Shown one piece after another: positions 1 through 5,821 of a stretch of 5,821 nt of DNA (positions within the stretch are counted from its first letter, which is position 1; each line of letters starts with the position of its first letter). A model generated the notes under the pieces. That model made no database searches and was not told the DNA's origin. It saw nothing but the letters and a program-made list of their open reading frames with translations. The position numbers and the translations under genes are program-made. This stretch comes from an uncultured Lachnospiraceae bacterium. Its GTDB lineage: Bacteria > Bacillota > Clostridia > Lachnospirales > Lachnospiraceae. The stretch lies in the NCBI GenBank assembly GCA_947175775.1, contig CAMWNY010000180.1:1-5821 (forward strand). Reading direction: 5' to 3'.

Positions 1-175
1 TCAGTTGTCAATCTTCGGTTAGAATCACATTCATTGAGATTCCGAGAAGTTATCATTGTCTGCGCACGCAATCATTTGCGTCTACGATAATATCTGACGG
101 CTCTGCAATGTCAAATGCCGTGTAAAATATTACCGTAGCCTGATAATACCGTAATTGGCATTTTATTATCCGAAA
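1..175. other. Non-coding or decayed stretch at the left window edge
   Basis: No intact gene is visible. On the minus strand there are only short pieces: an ATG at 161 opens a 16-codon ORF (begins MPITVLSGYG) with no ribosome binding site; in a second frame, 121-56 reads coding-like residues including AFDIAEPSDIIVDAND with no start codon; in a third frame an ATG near 77 gives MIACADNDNFSESQ and a stop. Taken in order these could be one small gene broken by two frameshifts, or chance. I do not recognise a family. The plus strand offers only short open stretches from the window edge. Confidence 0.35.
129..155 (-). terminator. Weak candidate terminator after the regulator-like gene
   Basis: On the minus strand, ATTACGGTA (155-147) and TACGGTAAT (137-129) can pair over 9 positions with one central G-G mismatch, around a 9-base loop. 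The hairpin is followed by ATTTTA, a short U-rich run. It begins about 20 bases after the stop codon at 178-176, where a terminator would be expected. The stem is A+T-rich and the U-tract is short, so this is tentative. Confidence 0.3.
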
Positions 176-875
176 TTAATTTTGACTTTTATCCGACCGA
201 AAATGCCGTTCGTTTTTCTCCCTTGTCATTAACAACGGCATGTCAAGTGCATATAAAACTTCGTTGATTTGGAACAGTTTTGATGCATTTTGATTGTGTT
301 CCTCATTCGATAGCAGCCATAAAATGACCGCGTCGCTTGGAATGGATTTTGACAAGACATATCCTGCGCTTCTTAGCAGTCTTTGTGTATCTTCAGGTGT
401 CAGGTTCATGGATACCGCAATCGCAAGCGTTGTTTCCTTTGTCGGGTTTTTGCCGTTCTTGATGTACTGGAACATCCGCTCGCTGATATTGGCGTTTTGA
501 TAAAATAAGCGGGATTTTTTTTCGTATTTGTTTTTCAGAATAATTAGACATGTTTGGAATGATTCTTTTTGTTCAAGCGTAAGACCTACTTTATTTGCCA
601 AATCCTCCGCTTCCTTGTCGTTTAACGAAAACAGGGATTGGACGTTTTTTATTACCCGTTGTTTAAAATTTTTTTGTCTGTGCACTGCAAGGGTGATTTT
701 CCCACCATGAAATGTCCTGCTTTGTCGTGCCAAGCAAATGATACACATCATCCAACAGTCGGATTTTGTGCATTGATTTGTATTGTTTTGCAAAACTTCT
801 TATGGCGGAGGCAAAGCTTTCCTCCAGTTTGATTTGGCGGCTTGAAAGCCAGTTTTGTGTTTTTGCGTAGTCCAT
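176..875 (-). pseudogene. Regulator-like protein with C-terminal HTH-like helical domain, disrupted by a +1 base in a poly-A run
   Basis: The gene starts at ATG 875-873, preceded by AAGGA at 5-base spacing, and reads MDYAKTQNWLSSRQ... through SWWENHPCSAQTK before a frame-breaking TAA at 665-663. Removing one A from the A7 run at 675-669 joins it smoothly to the frame that ends at TAA 178-176, giving a 232-residue soluble protein: 68 residues before the run and 164 after. An ATG-initiated ORF from 793 in the second frame is an artefact upstream of about 670. Residues about 119-215 (LFYQNANISERMFQYIK, then KETTLAIAVSMNL, LLRSAGYVLS, LFQINEVLYALDMPLL) resemble, from memory, a C-terminal domain of clostridial accessory proteins with a KKANIDRKLFSKI...FEINEALFAFDQPLL pattern, which looks like an XRE-type HTH with added helices. 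The N-terminal half, with its WWENHPCSAQT motif, I cannot assign. No membrane segment or catalytic motif is seen. It could be a true pseudogene, a sequencing indel or a slippage-controlled gene. The function is unknown; a DNA-binding role is inferred only. Confidence 0.7.
669..675 (-). repeat. A7 homopolymer at the frameshift point
   Basis: The minus strand reads ACA AAA AAA TTT TAA in the upstream frame: seven A followed by four T, with a stop right after. With six A the frame continues as ACA AAA AAT TTT AAA CAA and stays open for 164 codons. This places the lesion at the homopolymer. The run is long enough for slipped-strand indels and borderline for RNA polymerase slippage. A simple ribosomal -1 slip would enter the wrong frame; one base must be skipped, or two re-read. 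Confidence 0.75.
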
Positions 876-880
876 GATTT

Positions 881-892
881 TCCTTCGTCCTT
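881..892 (-). promoter_or_regulatory. Double Shine-Dalgarno of the regulator-like gene
   Basis: Two AAGGA copies lie 7 bases apart on the minus strand (892-888 and 885-881). The nearer is 5 bases from ATG 875 and is the likely functional one. This supports 875 as the start of the broken gene and argues against the internal ATG at 793, which lacks such a site. The site begins only a few bases after the U-tract of the leader hairpin, so structure there could also affect ribosome access. Confidence 0.7.
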
Positions 893-895
893 TCT

Positions 896-944
896 AAAAA
901 AATAAAACCCAATAACGGCTTTTATCGCCATTATCAGGTTTTAT
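896..944 (-). terminator. Intrinsic terminator in the leader of the regulator-like gene (candidate attenuator)
   Basis: In a minus-strand RNA, 944-927 (ATAAAACCTGATAATGGC) pairs with 919-902 (GCCGTTATTGGGTTTTAT) as an uninterrupted 18-bp stem with a 7-base GATAAAA loop, followed by a run of seven U (902-896, the first of them in the stem). All three non-Watson-Crick positions (930/916, 935/911, 936/910) are G-U wobbles in minus-strand RNA but A-C mismatches in plus-strand RNA, which argues that the structure works in the minus transcript. It lies 20 bases before the ATG at 875. Because purL has its own terminator at 1208-1155, this one either attenuates the downstream gene or ends an unseen small RNA between the two. 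It could also be a DNA operator. Confidence 0.65.
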
Positions 945-949
945 AATAT

Positions 950-963
950 GAATAAGTTTATTC
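950..963. repeat. 14-bp dyad GAATAAgtTTATTC
   Basis: Perfect 6-bp arms (950-955 and 958-963) flank a 2-base centre, too tight for an RNA hairpin with all six pairs but a fair shape for a dimeric protein's binding site. It lies just upstream of the leader terminator and downstream of the candidate promoter at 1017-989. It is A+T-rich, so chance is not excluded. Confidence 0.35.
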
Positions 964-988
964 TACTTTTTCCGACTAAAATCGCCTT

Positions 989-1017
989 ACTCTATTCTAC
1001 TGCTTTTATGAGGGCAA
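989..1017 (-). promoter_or_regulatory. Weak promoter candidate for the regulator-like gene
   Basis: TTGCCC (1017-1012) and TAGAGT (994-989) are separated by 17 bases, each matching four of six consensus positions. If used, transcription would start near 982 and give a leader of about 107 bases containing the dyad, the terminator hairpin and the RBS. Other weak matches exist in this A+T-rich stretch, so the assignment is uncertain. Confidence 0.25.
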
Positions 1018-1029
1018 TACTAGGTGCGG

Positions 1030-1072
1030 TTGTTCCTGTTTTTTACTATTTGAAGGAACTATTGTTCCTGTC
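1030..1072. repeat. Three GTTCCT/AGGAAC half-sites, candidate operator
   Basis: TTGTTCCTGT occurs twice in direct orientation (1030-1039 and 1063-1072), 33 bp apart, close to three helical turns. The second copy also forms a perfect inverted repeat with AGGAAC at 1054-1059 (AGGAAC-TATT-GTTCCT). The set lies 13-55 bp upstream of the candidate -35 element of the regulator-like gene, a usual place for an activator or autoregulator. The family of the binder is unknown. Confidence 0.4.
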
Positions 1073-1126
1073 CTATATTTTTCCCTGTAAAACAAACCAT
1101 TTCATTTTGTTTTCATCTTGTTTCTA

Positions 1127-1150
1127 TCGCAATCCTTTTTCGCAATCCTT
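1127..1150. repeat. Tandem 11-bp direct repeat TCGCAATCCTT
   Basis: Two exact copies (1127-1137 and 1140-1150) are separated by TT, giving a 13-bp period. They sit directly beyond the purL terminator. They could be a direct-repeat protein site or a recent small duplication; no function can be assigned. Confidence 0.5.
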
Positions 1151-1154
1151 ATAA

Positions 1155-1208
1155 AACACAAAAAGACTTTGCCGGGATTTTCTCTCATCCCGCAAAGTCT
1201 TTTGTGTT
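1155..1208 (-). terminator. Intrinsic terminator of purL
   Basis: It starts 29 bases after the purL stop codon. In the minus-strand RNA, GACTTTGCGGGAT pairs with ATCCCGGCAAAGTC (one bulged base) around a short purine-rich loop, and the stem is followed by TTTTT. Flanking AACACAAAA and TTTTTGTGTT extend the pairing with one more bulge. The plus strand has TTTT after the stem, so it could also stop plus-strand transcripts, although no plus-strand gene is visible. Confidence 0.9.
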
Positions 1209-1237
1209 ATATTACTTTTGTCATTTTCTATTTTGAA

Positions 1238-4200
1238 CTACTGAAAATACTTTACTCCGGCCTCAAAAATCTTTAAATCCTGCTCTCCGTAAATGTTCAT
1301 TGCCACCGCGTCGCCGCGCCGCTCAACATGCGCCATCTTGCCAAGACACCTTCCGTCCGGAGACGTAATTCCCTCAATTGCCGCATACGACCCGTTCACA
1401 TTCCACTCTTCGTCCATCGAAATATTTCCGTCAAAATCGGCATACTGCGTCGCTACCTGTCCATTTGTGAAAAGCTTATCAATCCACTCCTTAGGCGCCA
1501 CAAACCGTCCTTCACCGTGAGAAGCAGGCGTTACATACGTCTGACCAAGCTTAGCAAGCTGCAGCCAAGGTGACTTATTTGTAATCACCTTCGTATACAC
1601 CATCTTTGAAATATGGCGGTTAATCGTATTGTATGTCAGTGTCGGCGAATCCTCTGTTTGTCCCACAATCTCGCCGTACGGCACAAGCCCAAGCTTAATC
1701 ATCGCCTGAAAACCGTTACAGATTCCAAGCGCAAGCCCGTCACGCTCGTTGAGCAGTTTGTTTACCGCCTCTTTTATCTTTTCATTCTGAAATGCCGTCG
1801 CAAAGAATTTCGCGCTTCCGTCCGGCTCGTCGCCCGCCGAAAAGCCGCCCGGGAACATAATAATCTGCGCCTGCGCAATCGCTTCAGAAAACGCGTCAAC
1901 CGACTCCCGAATATCCGCCGCCGAAAGATTGCGGAATACCTTTGTCACCACATTCGCCCCCGCGCGCTCAAACGCAATCGTCGAGTCATACTCGCAGTTT
2001 GTTCCGGGGAACACCGGAATAAACACGGTAGGTTTCGCCACCTTATGTTTGCAAACATAGACATCCTTTGTATCATAAAGCTTTGACGCCACAGGCTCTG
2101 CGCCCTTTACCGCCTTTGTGGGGAATACCTTCTCAAGCTTAGAAGTCCACGCCTTTAGTGCCTCATCCATAGGCACCGTTACATCCCCGTATACAAATCC
2201 GGCATTTTCATCCAGCACCGTACCGACTGTCCGGTACGCTACGCCACATGCTGCGAGCGCATCAGACTGCTCTGCGGAAACCTCCGCGAGAATGCTTCCG
2301 ATTCCGTTTGCAAACAGCTCTTTTGCGTCAAGTGCACTGTCAAACGCCACGCCAAGTTTATTGCCAAACGCCATTTTTGCAGCCGACGCCACAATCCCCT
2401 TTGCATCAAGCGCATATGCTGCCACAATCACCTTATCCGCAATCAGTTTTGCCACACCGTCAAAAAGCTTCATTACGTTGTCGTATTCCGGCAAATCATA
2501 TGCATTCTTCGGCAAATCAAACACGACAAGCGTATCACCCGCACGTTTCAGCTCCGGCGTGATAATATCCTGCTTTTTCGCCACGTCCACCGCAAACGAC
2601 ACAAGCGTCGGCGGTACGTCAATCTCGTTGAACGTTCCCGACATTGAATCCTTGCCGCCAATCGAAGGAAGTCCGTATCCGATTTGCGCGTCATACGCGC
2701 CAAGAAGCGCCGCAAACGGCTGACTCCACCGCGAAGGCTCCTGCGTCATACGCCTGAAATACTCTTGGAACGTAAACCGGATCTTTTTATAATCTCCGCC
2801 TGCTGCCACAATGCGCGCCATAGACTCCGTAACGGCATACACCGCACCGTGATACGGACTCCAGCTTGACAGATACGGATCAAATCCGTACGACATCATC
2901 GTCACGGCATCCGTCTTGCCCTTTAAGACAGGAAGCTTTGCCACCATTGTCTGTGTCTCCGTCAGCTGATATTTTCCGCCGTACGGCATAAACACGCTGC
3001 CTGCCCCAATCGACGCGTCAAACATCTCGACAAGTCCCTTTTGTGAGCATACGTTTAAGTCATTTAATGTTGAAATTACCGCGTCCTTTATATTTCCCTT
3101 TTCAACCGAATCCGCAACTGCCGCTACTGCATATTTCTGAAAATAATTATCTTCTTTTACAGGCGTCTCAACATACACGCCCGTTTCCTGATGTGCGCCG
3201 TTGGTATCAAGAAAGGCTCTCGCAATATCCACTACCTTCTGACCGCGCCACATCAGCACAAGCCGCGGCTCTTTTGTGACCGTTGCAACCTTGACGGCCT
3301 CCAAATTCTCCTCCGCCGCATATGCAAGAAATGCGTCTGCGTCCTTCGGGTCCACAACGACTGCCATACGCTCCTGAGATTCGGAAATCGCAAGCTCCGT
3401 TCCGTCCAGTCCCGCATACTTTTTCGGCACCTTATCCATATCGACAATCAGACCGTCCGCAAGCTCGCCGATTGCCACGGAAACACCGCCCGCACCGAAA
3501 TCGTTGCACTTCTTAATCAGCTTGCTGACCTCCGGACGCCGGAACAGTCTTTGCAGCTTGCGCTCCGTCGGAGCATTTCCTTTCTGAACCTCCGCACCGC
3601 ACGTCGCAAGCGACGCCGTCGTGTGCACCTTAGACGACCCCGTCGCGCCGCCGCAGCCGTCACGTCCCGTACGACCGCCGAGCAAAATGATAATATCGTC
3701 CGGATCAGACGTCTCCCTGATGACGCTCGCCCTCGGCGCCGCCGCCATCACCGCTCCGATTTCCATACGCTTTGCCACATAATTGGGATGATACACCTCT
3801 TTGACATATCCCGTCGCAAGTCCAATCTGATTTCCGTAAGAAGAATAGCCGCTCGCCGCTCCGCGCACAAGTTTTTTCTGCGAAAGCTTGCCCCGCATGG
3901 TTTTCTCCACAGGCACTGTCGGATCCGCCGCACCGGTTACACGCATCGCCTGATAAACATACGTTCTCCCCGACAGTGGATCACGGATTGCACCGCCAAG
4001 ACACGTCGCCGCACCGCCGAACGGCTCAATTTCCGTCGGGTGATTATGCGTCTCGTTCTTAAAGTTGACAAGCCATTCCTCCGTGACAACGCCCTTTCCG
4101 TCCTCCTTGTCAATCTCCACCGGAACGACAATCGAGCAGGCATTAATCTCATCCGACTTCTCCATGTCTTCAAGCTTTCCGTCCTTTTTGAGCTTTCGCA

Positions 4201-5047
4201 TCGCCATCAGCGCCAAATCCATCAGGCAGACATACTTGTCCTCTCTGCCTGCAAAAATCTCCTCACGCGCCGCCAAATACTGCTGATAAGTGGTCTTAAC
4301 AGGCTCCGTATAATAGCCTTCCTCAAATGCAACATCCTTTAATTCCGTAGAAAACGTCGTGTGACGGCAGTGATCGGACCAATACGTATCAAGCACCCTG
4401 ATTTCCGTAACCGTCGGATCCCTGTGTTCATCCTTCCTAAAATAATTCTGAATGTGGAGAAAATCTTTAAAAGTCATCGCAAGCCCTAACGAATCATAAA
4501 GCTCCTCCAATTGGTCCTCCGCCATATCCGCGAAGCCCGCAAAACTTGCCACATCCGCAGGCTCCTCAAATATTGTCACCAGCGTCTGCGGTTTTACCAT
4601 ATCCGTTTCCCTGGAATCCACGGGATTAATACAGTAATTTTTTATCTTGTCAAACTCACTGTCGGAAATGGTTCCGGTTAAAACATACGTCACCGCCGTC
4701 TTAATTATCGGCTGCTCGTCTTCCTTTAAAAACTGCACGCACTGCACCGCAGAGTCTGCCCTTTGGTCAAACTGCCCCGGCAGATACTCCACGGAAAAAC
4801 AGCGCGCGTTCTTTGGCATTTCAATGTTTTCCATGTACAAGTCATCAACGGGCGGCTCCGAAAACACGCTTTTGCATGCCTTCTCAAAAACAGCATCCGA
4901 AATGTTTTCCACATCGTAACGGATAAAAATCCTTGCCTGTTCCAAACCGTTAATGCCTAAATAACTTCTTAACTCTTCCTCAAGCTCTCTTGCCTTAACG
5001 GCAAAAGCCTCTTTTTTCTCAACATAGATACGCCTAACATTTCCCAT
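1238..5047 (-). CDS. purL: Phosphoribosylformylglycinamidine (FGAM) synthase, single-chain PurL with fused glutaminase domain
   Basis: This cytoplasmic enzyme carries out the fourth step of de novo purine synthesis: FGAR + ATP + glutamine to FGAM + ADP + Pi + glutamate. The protein is 1,269 residues, in the range of single-chain forms. In order: an N-terminal PurS-like domain (about 1-160); a linker with the family motif YWSDHCRHTTF (222-232); the first synthase half with NFKNETHNHPTEIEPFGG (328-345), GGRTGRDGCGGATGSSK (457-473) and NDFGAGGVS (515-523); the second half with GGKDSMS (797-803); then a class I glutaminase domain (about 1005-1269) with FPGTNCEYDS, MFPGGFSAGDEPDGS, nucleophile Cys1110 in LGICNGFQ, and His1177/Glu1179 in SHGEGRF. 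All key residues are present, so it should be active. ATG 5047 is preferred over an in-frame TTG at 5074 because GGAGG precedes it and MGNVRRIYVEKK matches the usual family N-terminus. It has its own promoter and terminator. I recall this as the clostridial clade of the family. Confidence 0.97.
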   Translation of the reverse strand: MGNVRRIYVEKKEAFAVKARELEEELRSYLGINGLEQARIFIRYDVENISDAVFEKACKSVFSEPPVDDLYMENIEMPKNARCFSVEYLPGQFDQRADSAVQCVQFLKEDEQPIIKTAVTYVLTGTISDSEFDKIKNYCINPVDSRETDMVKPQTLVTIFEEPADVASFAGFADMAEDQLEELYDSLGLAMTFKDFLHIQNYFRKDEHRDPTVTEIRVLDTYWSDHCRHTTFSTELKDVAFEEGYYTEPVKTTYQQYLAAREEIFAGREDKYVCLMDLALMAMRKLKKDGKLEDMEKSDEINACSIVVPVEIDKEDGKGVVTEEWLVNFKNETHNHPTEIEPFGGAATCLGGAIRDPLSGRTYVYQAMRVTGAADPTVPVEKTMRGKLSQKKLVRGAASGYSSYGNQIGLATGYVKEVYHPNYVAKRMEIGAVMAAAPRASVIRETSDPDDIIILLGGRTGRDGCGGATGSSKVHTTASLATCGAEVQKGNAPTERKLQRLFRRPEVSKLIKKCNDFGAGGVSVAIGELADGLIVDMDKVPKKYAGLDGTELAISESQERMAVVVDPKDADAFLAYAAEENLEAVKVATVTKEPRLVLMWRGQKVVDIARAFLDTNGAHQETGVYVETPVKEDNYFQKYAVAAVADSVEKGNIKDAVISTLNDLNVCSQKGLVEMFDASIGAGSVFMPYGGKYQLTETQTMVAKLPVLKGKTDAVTMMSYGFDPYLSSWSPYHGAVYAVTESMARIVAAGGDYKKIRFTFQEYFRRMTQEPSRWSQPFAALLGAYDAQIGYGLPSIGGKDSMSGTFNEIDVPPTLVSFAVDVAKKQDIITPELKRAGDTLVVFDLPKNAYDLPEYDNVMKLFDGVAKLIADKVIVAAYALDAKGIVASAAKMAFGNKLGVAFDSALDAKELFANGIGSILAEVSAEQSDALAACGVAYRTVGTVLDENAGFVYGDVTVPMDEALKAWTSKLEKVFPTKAVKGAEPVASKLYDTKDVYVCKHKVAKPTVFIPVFPGTNCEYDSTIAFERAGANVVTKVFRNLSAADIRESVDAFSEAIAQAQIIMFPGGFSAGDEPDGSAKFFATAFQNEKIKEAVNKLLNERDGLALGICNGFQAMIKLGLVPYGEIVGQTEDSPTLTYNTINRHISKMVYTKVITNKSPWLQLAKLGQTYVTPASHGEGRFVAPKEWIDKLFTNGQVATQYADFDGNISMDEEWNVNGSYAAIEGITSPDGRCLGKMAHVERRGDAVAMNIYGEQDLKIFEAGVKYFQ

Positions 5048-5056
5048 TAAATGAGT

Positions 5057-5061
5057 CCTCC
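5057..5061 (-). promoter_or_regulatory. Ribosome binding site of purL that decides the start
   Basis: GGAGG lies 9 bases upstream of ATG 5047. It falls downstream of the alternative in-frame TTG at 5074, so it cannot serve that codon, and the nine extra residues of the longer version (MKKTRRTHL) are probably not translated. Confidence 0.85.
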
Positions 5062-5107
5062 GTGTCTTTTTCAATTATTCTGTGCTTTTCGCACTGGGTA
5101 CTTATTC

Positions 5108-5135
5108 ATTATAGCGTATCCGACATATTTTTCAA
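5108..5135 (-). promoter_or_regulatory. Sigma-A-type promoter of purL
   Basis: TTGAAA (5135-5130) and a perfect TATAAT (5113-5108) are separated by 16 bases. Transcription should start near 5101, giving a leader of about 54 bases. The leader contains a small hairpin, GTGC-GAAAA-GCAC (5094-5082), but has no room for a purine riboswitch, and I see no PurBox (CGAACATT-like) sequence. The -35 box begins about 19 bases after the stop of the upstream transporter gene, and no terminator is evident between them, so read-through from that gene is also possible. Confidence 0.8.
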
Positions 5136-5153
5136 CCGTGTTTGCAAAGGTTT

Positions 5154-5821
5154 TTATGCCTGTTTTGTTTTTTTCGCCGAAGCATTTTCATAAGATGCCT
5201 TCAGGATCGGACTAAGCGGCTTATACAGCACAAATGTAAGCACCGACACGCCCGCACCCTTTAACAGGTTGAGCGGCGCCACACAGAACGCAACAAACGT
5301 AAAGACATTCGTGACATTCGCGTTAATCTCCGTTCCCATACCGATAATCGCCTCAAGCGGCATTCCAAACATTACCGCAAACGTCGGCAGAAGATAAACG
5401 GCATTAAACAGCGTTCCAAACACAGTCATCGTCATTGTACCGACCGCGCCCGCAAGCATCGCCGTCGTCTTTTTCTTTTTCATATGATAAATAATCGTTG
5501 CCGGCAAAATCATCGCACAGCCGACGCAGAAGTTTGCAAGCTCTCCCACAAACGCTGTCGAGGTCGGCTTAAAGAACAGCTTAATCACTATCTTTAAAAA
5601 CTCCGTGAGCACACCTGCCACCGGACCAAACGCAAAACCGCACAAAAGCACGGGAAGCTCGCTCGCGTCAATTCCGTAAAACGGCGGTGCAAAGGGTACG
5701 GGAAGTTCAATCGTCATCAAAACGCCCGCAATTGCGGAAAACATGCCAATCATTGCGGTTTTTCGCGTCGTGAGAATTTTTTCGCTGGAATTATTCTTCT
5801 TTGCAATCAACTTTTCCGCAA
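5154..5821 (-). CDS. ribU: ECF transporter substrate-binding S component, RibU-like (riboflavin), 5' end open at window edge
   Basis: This membrane protein would bind riboflavin (or FMN) and work with the shared EcfA/A'/T energising module, which is not in the window. About 218 residues are seen from a TTG at 5810. About six hydrophobic segments are visible (near residues 17-36, 50-65, 66-82, 88-108, 115-138 and 168-197). Family-typical blocks are ASELPVLLCGFAFGPVAGV with EFLKIVIKLF after it, GELANFCVGCAMILPA, MPLEAIIGMG, and APLNLLKGAGVSV before a basic, Lys-rich tail. The frame stays open upstream of TTG 5810 to the window edge (..AEKL), and no convincing RBS precedes that codon, so the real start may lie outside the window, as would any FMN riboswitch. 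It ends with TAA at 5156-5154, 106 bases before purL. RibU is the best fit; another S-component specificity cannot be ruled out from sequence alone. Confidence 0.85.
   Translation of the reverse strand, partial: AEKLIAKKNNSSEKILTTRKTAMIGMFSAIAGVLMTIELPVPFAPPFYGIDASELPVLLCGFAFGPVAGVLTEFLKIVIKLFFKPTSTAFVGELANFCVGCAMILPATIIYHMKKKKTTAMLAGAVGTMTMTVFGTLFNAVYLLPTFAVMFGMPLEAIIGMGTEINANVTNVFTFVAFCVAPLNLLKGAGVSVLTFVLYKPLSPILKASYENASAKKTKQA

Noticed and set aside
669..675. Programmed -1 ribosomal frameshift at A AAA AAA
   Set aside because: The heptamer is present in phase, but a -1 shift leads into the wrong frame; the downstream gene part needs +1 or -2. A programmed ribosomal event of the usual kind therefore does not explain it.
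676..793. N-terminal part of an ORF starting at ATG 793 (MQNNTNQCTK...)
   Set aside because: It is out of frame with the well-supported start at 875, has no RBS, and its residues before the A7 run are the shadow of the real frame. Only the part after about 670 is coding.
930..935. GATAAT as a -10 element within the leader hairpin
   Set aside because: It is one base off consensus, but no acceptable -35 hexamer lies 16-18 bases upstream and there is no TGn extension. It is kept only as an alternative in which the inverted repeat would act as an operator.
948..1154. 68-codon plus-strand ORF in the intergenic region, hydrophobic
   Set aside because: It has no proper RBS, runs through the repeats and candidate promoter, and its Phe/Leu-rich translation is what A+T-rich, T-rich DNA gives by chance.
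1613..2723. Two plus-strand open frames of 157 and 201 codons (1613-2086 and 2118-2723)
   Set aside because: Both are antisense to intact purL and have low-complexity Arg-rich or Ser/Ala-rich translations typical of shadow frames.
3191..4342. 383-codon open frame on the plus strand inside purL
   Set aside because: It is exactly antisense to conserved purL catalytic coding sequence and translates to an Arg/His/Leu-rich protein with no recognisable motif, as expected from the mirror of C/G-ending codons. No RBS or independent promoter was seen.
5048..5107. Purine riboswitch or PurBox in the purL leader
   Set aside because: The leader is only about 54 bases with a 4-bp hairpin, and no aptamer core or CGAACATT-like element is present.

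Overview
The window reads as chromosomal DNA from a low-to-mid GC Bacillota, most likely a Lachnospiraceae-type Clostridia. The grounds are a single-chain, roughly 1,270-residue FGAM synthase with clostridial sequence style, a RibU-type ECF substrate-binding protein, strong GGAGG/AAGGA ribosome binding sites and a canonical TTGAAA/TATAAT promoter. All genes I can support are on the minus strand, so transcription runs from high to low coordinates.

Layout in the direction of transcription. (1) 5821-5154: 3' part or nearly all of a membrane gene, a RibU-like riboflavin-binding S component of an ECF transporter; its frame is still open at the window edge. (2) 5135-5048: a strong sigma-A-type promoter, a short leader and a good RBS for the next gene. 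(3) 5047-1238: purL, intact and complete, with all glutaminase and synthase motifs present, ending in an intrinsic terminator at 1208-1155. It looks like a monocistronic unit; no other pur gene is in the window. (4) 1237-876: 362 bases with no credible gene but a dense set of signals: the purL terminator, an 11-bp tandem repeat, three copies of a GTTCCT/AGGAAC half-site, a weak promoter candidate, a 14-bp dyad, and an 18-bp hairpin plus U7 placed about 20 bases before the next start codon. (5) 875-176: a 232-codon gene broken by one extra base in an A7 run. Its C-terminal part resembles a helical, HTH-like domain that I recall at the C-terminus of several clostridial accessory proteins. (6) 175-1: no intact gene; a possible weak terminator and short coding-like fragments in different frames.

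The right-hand part (purL, ribU) is ordinary housekeeping DNA: de novo purine synthesis and vitamin uptake. The left-hand 1.2 kb is visibly more A+T-rich and looks accessory. The part most worth a second look is the unknown regulator-like gene. It combines a possible transcription attenuator in its leader with a homopolymer frameshift that could be an assembly error, a decaying gene, or an on/off (phase-variable or slippage) switch.
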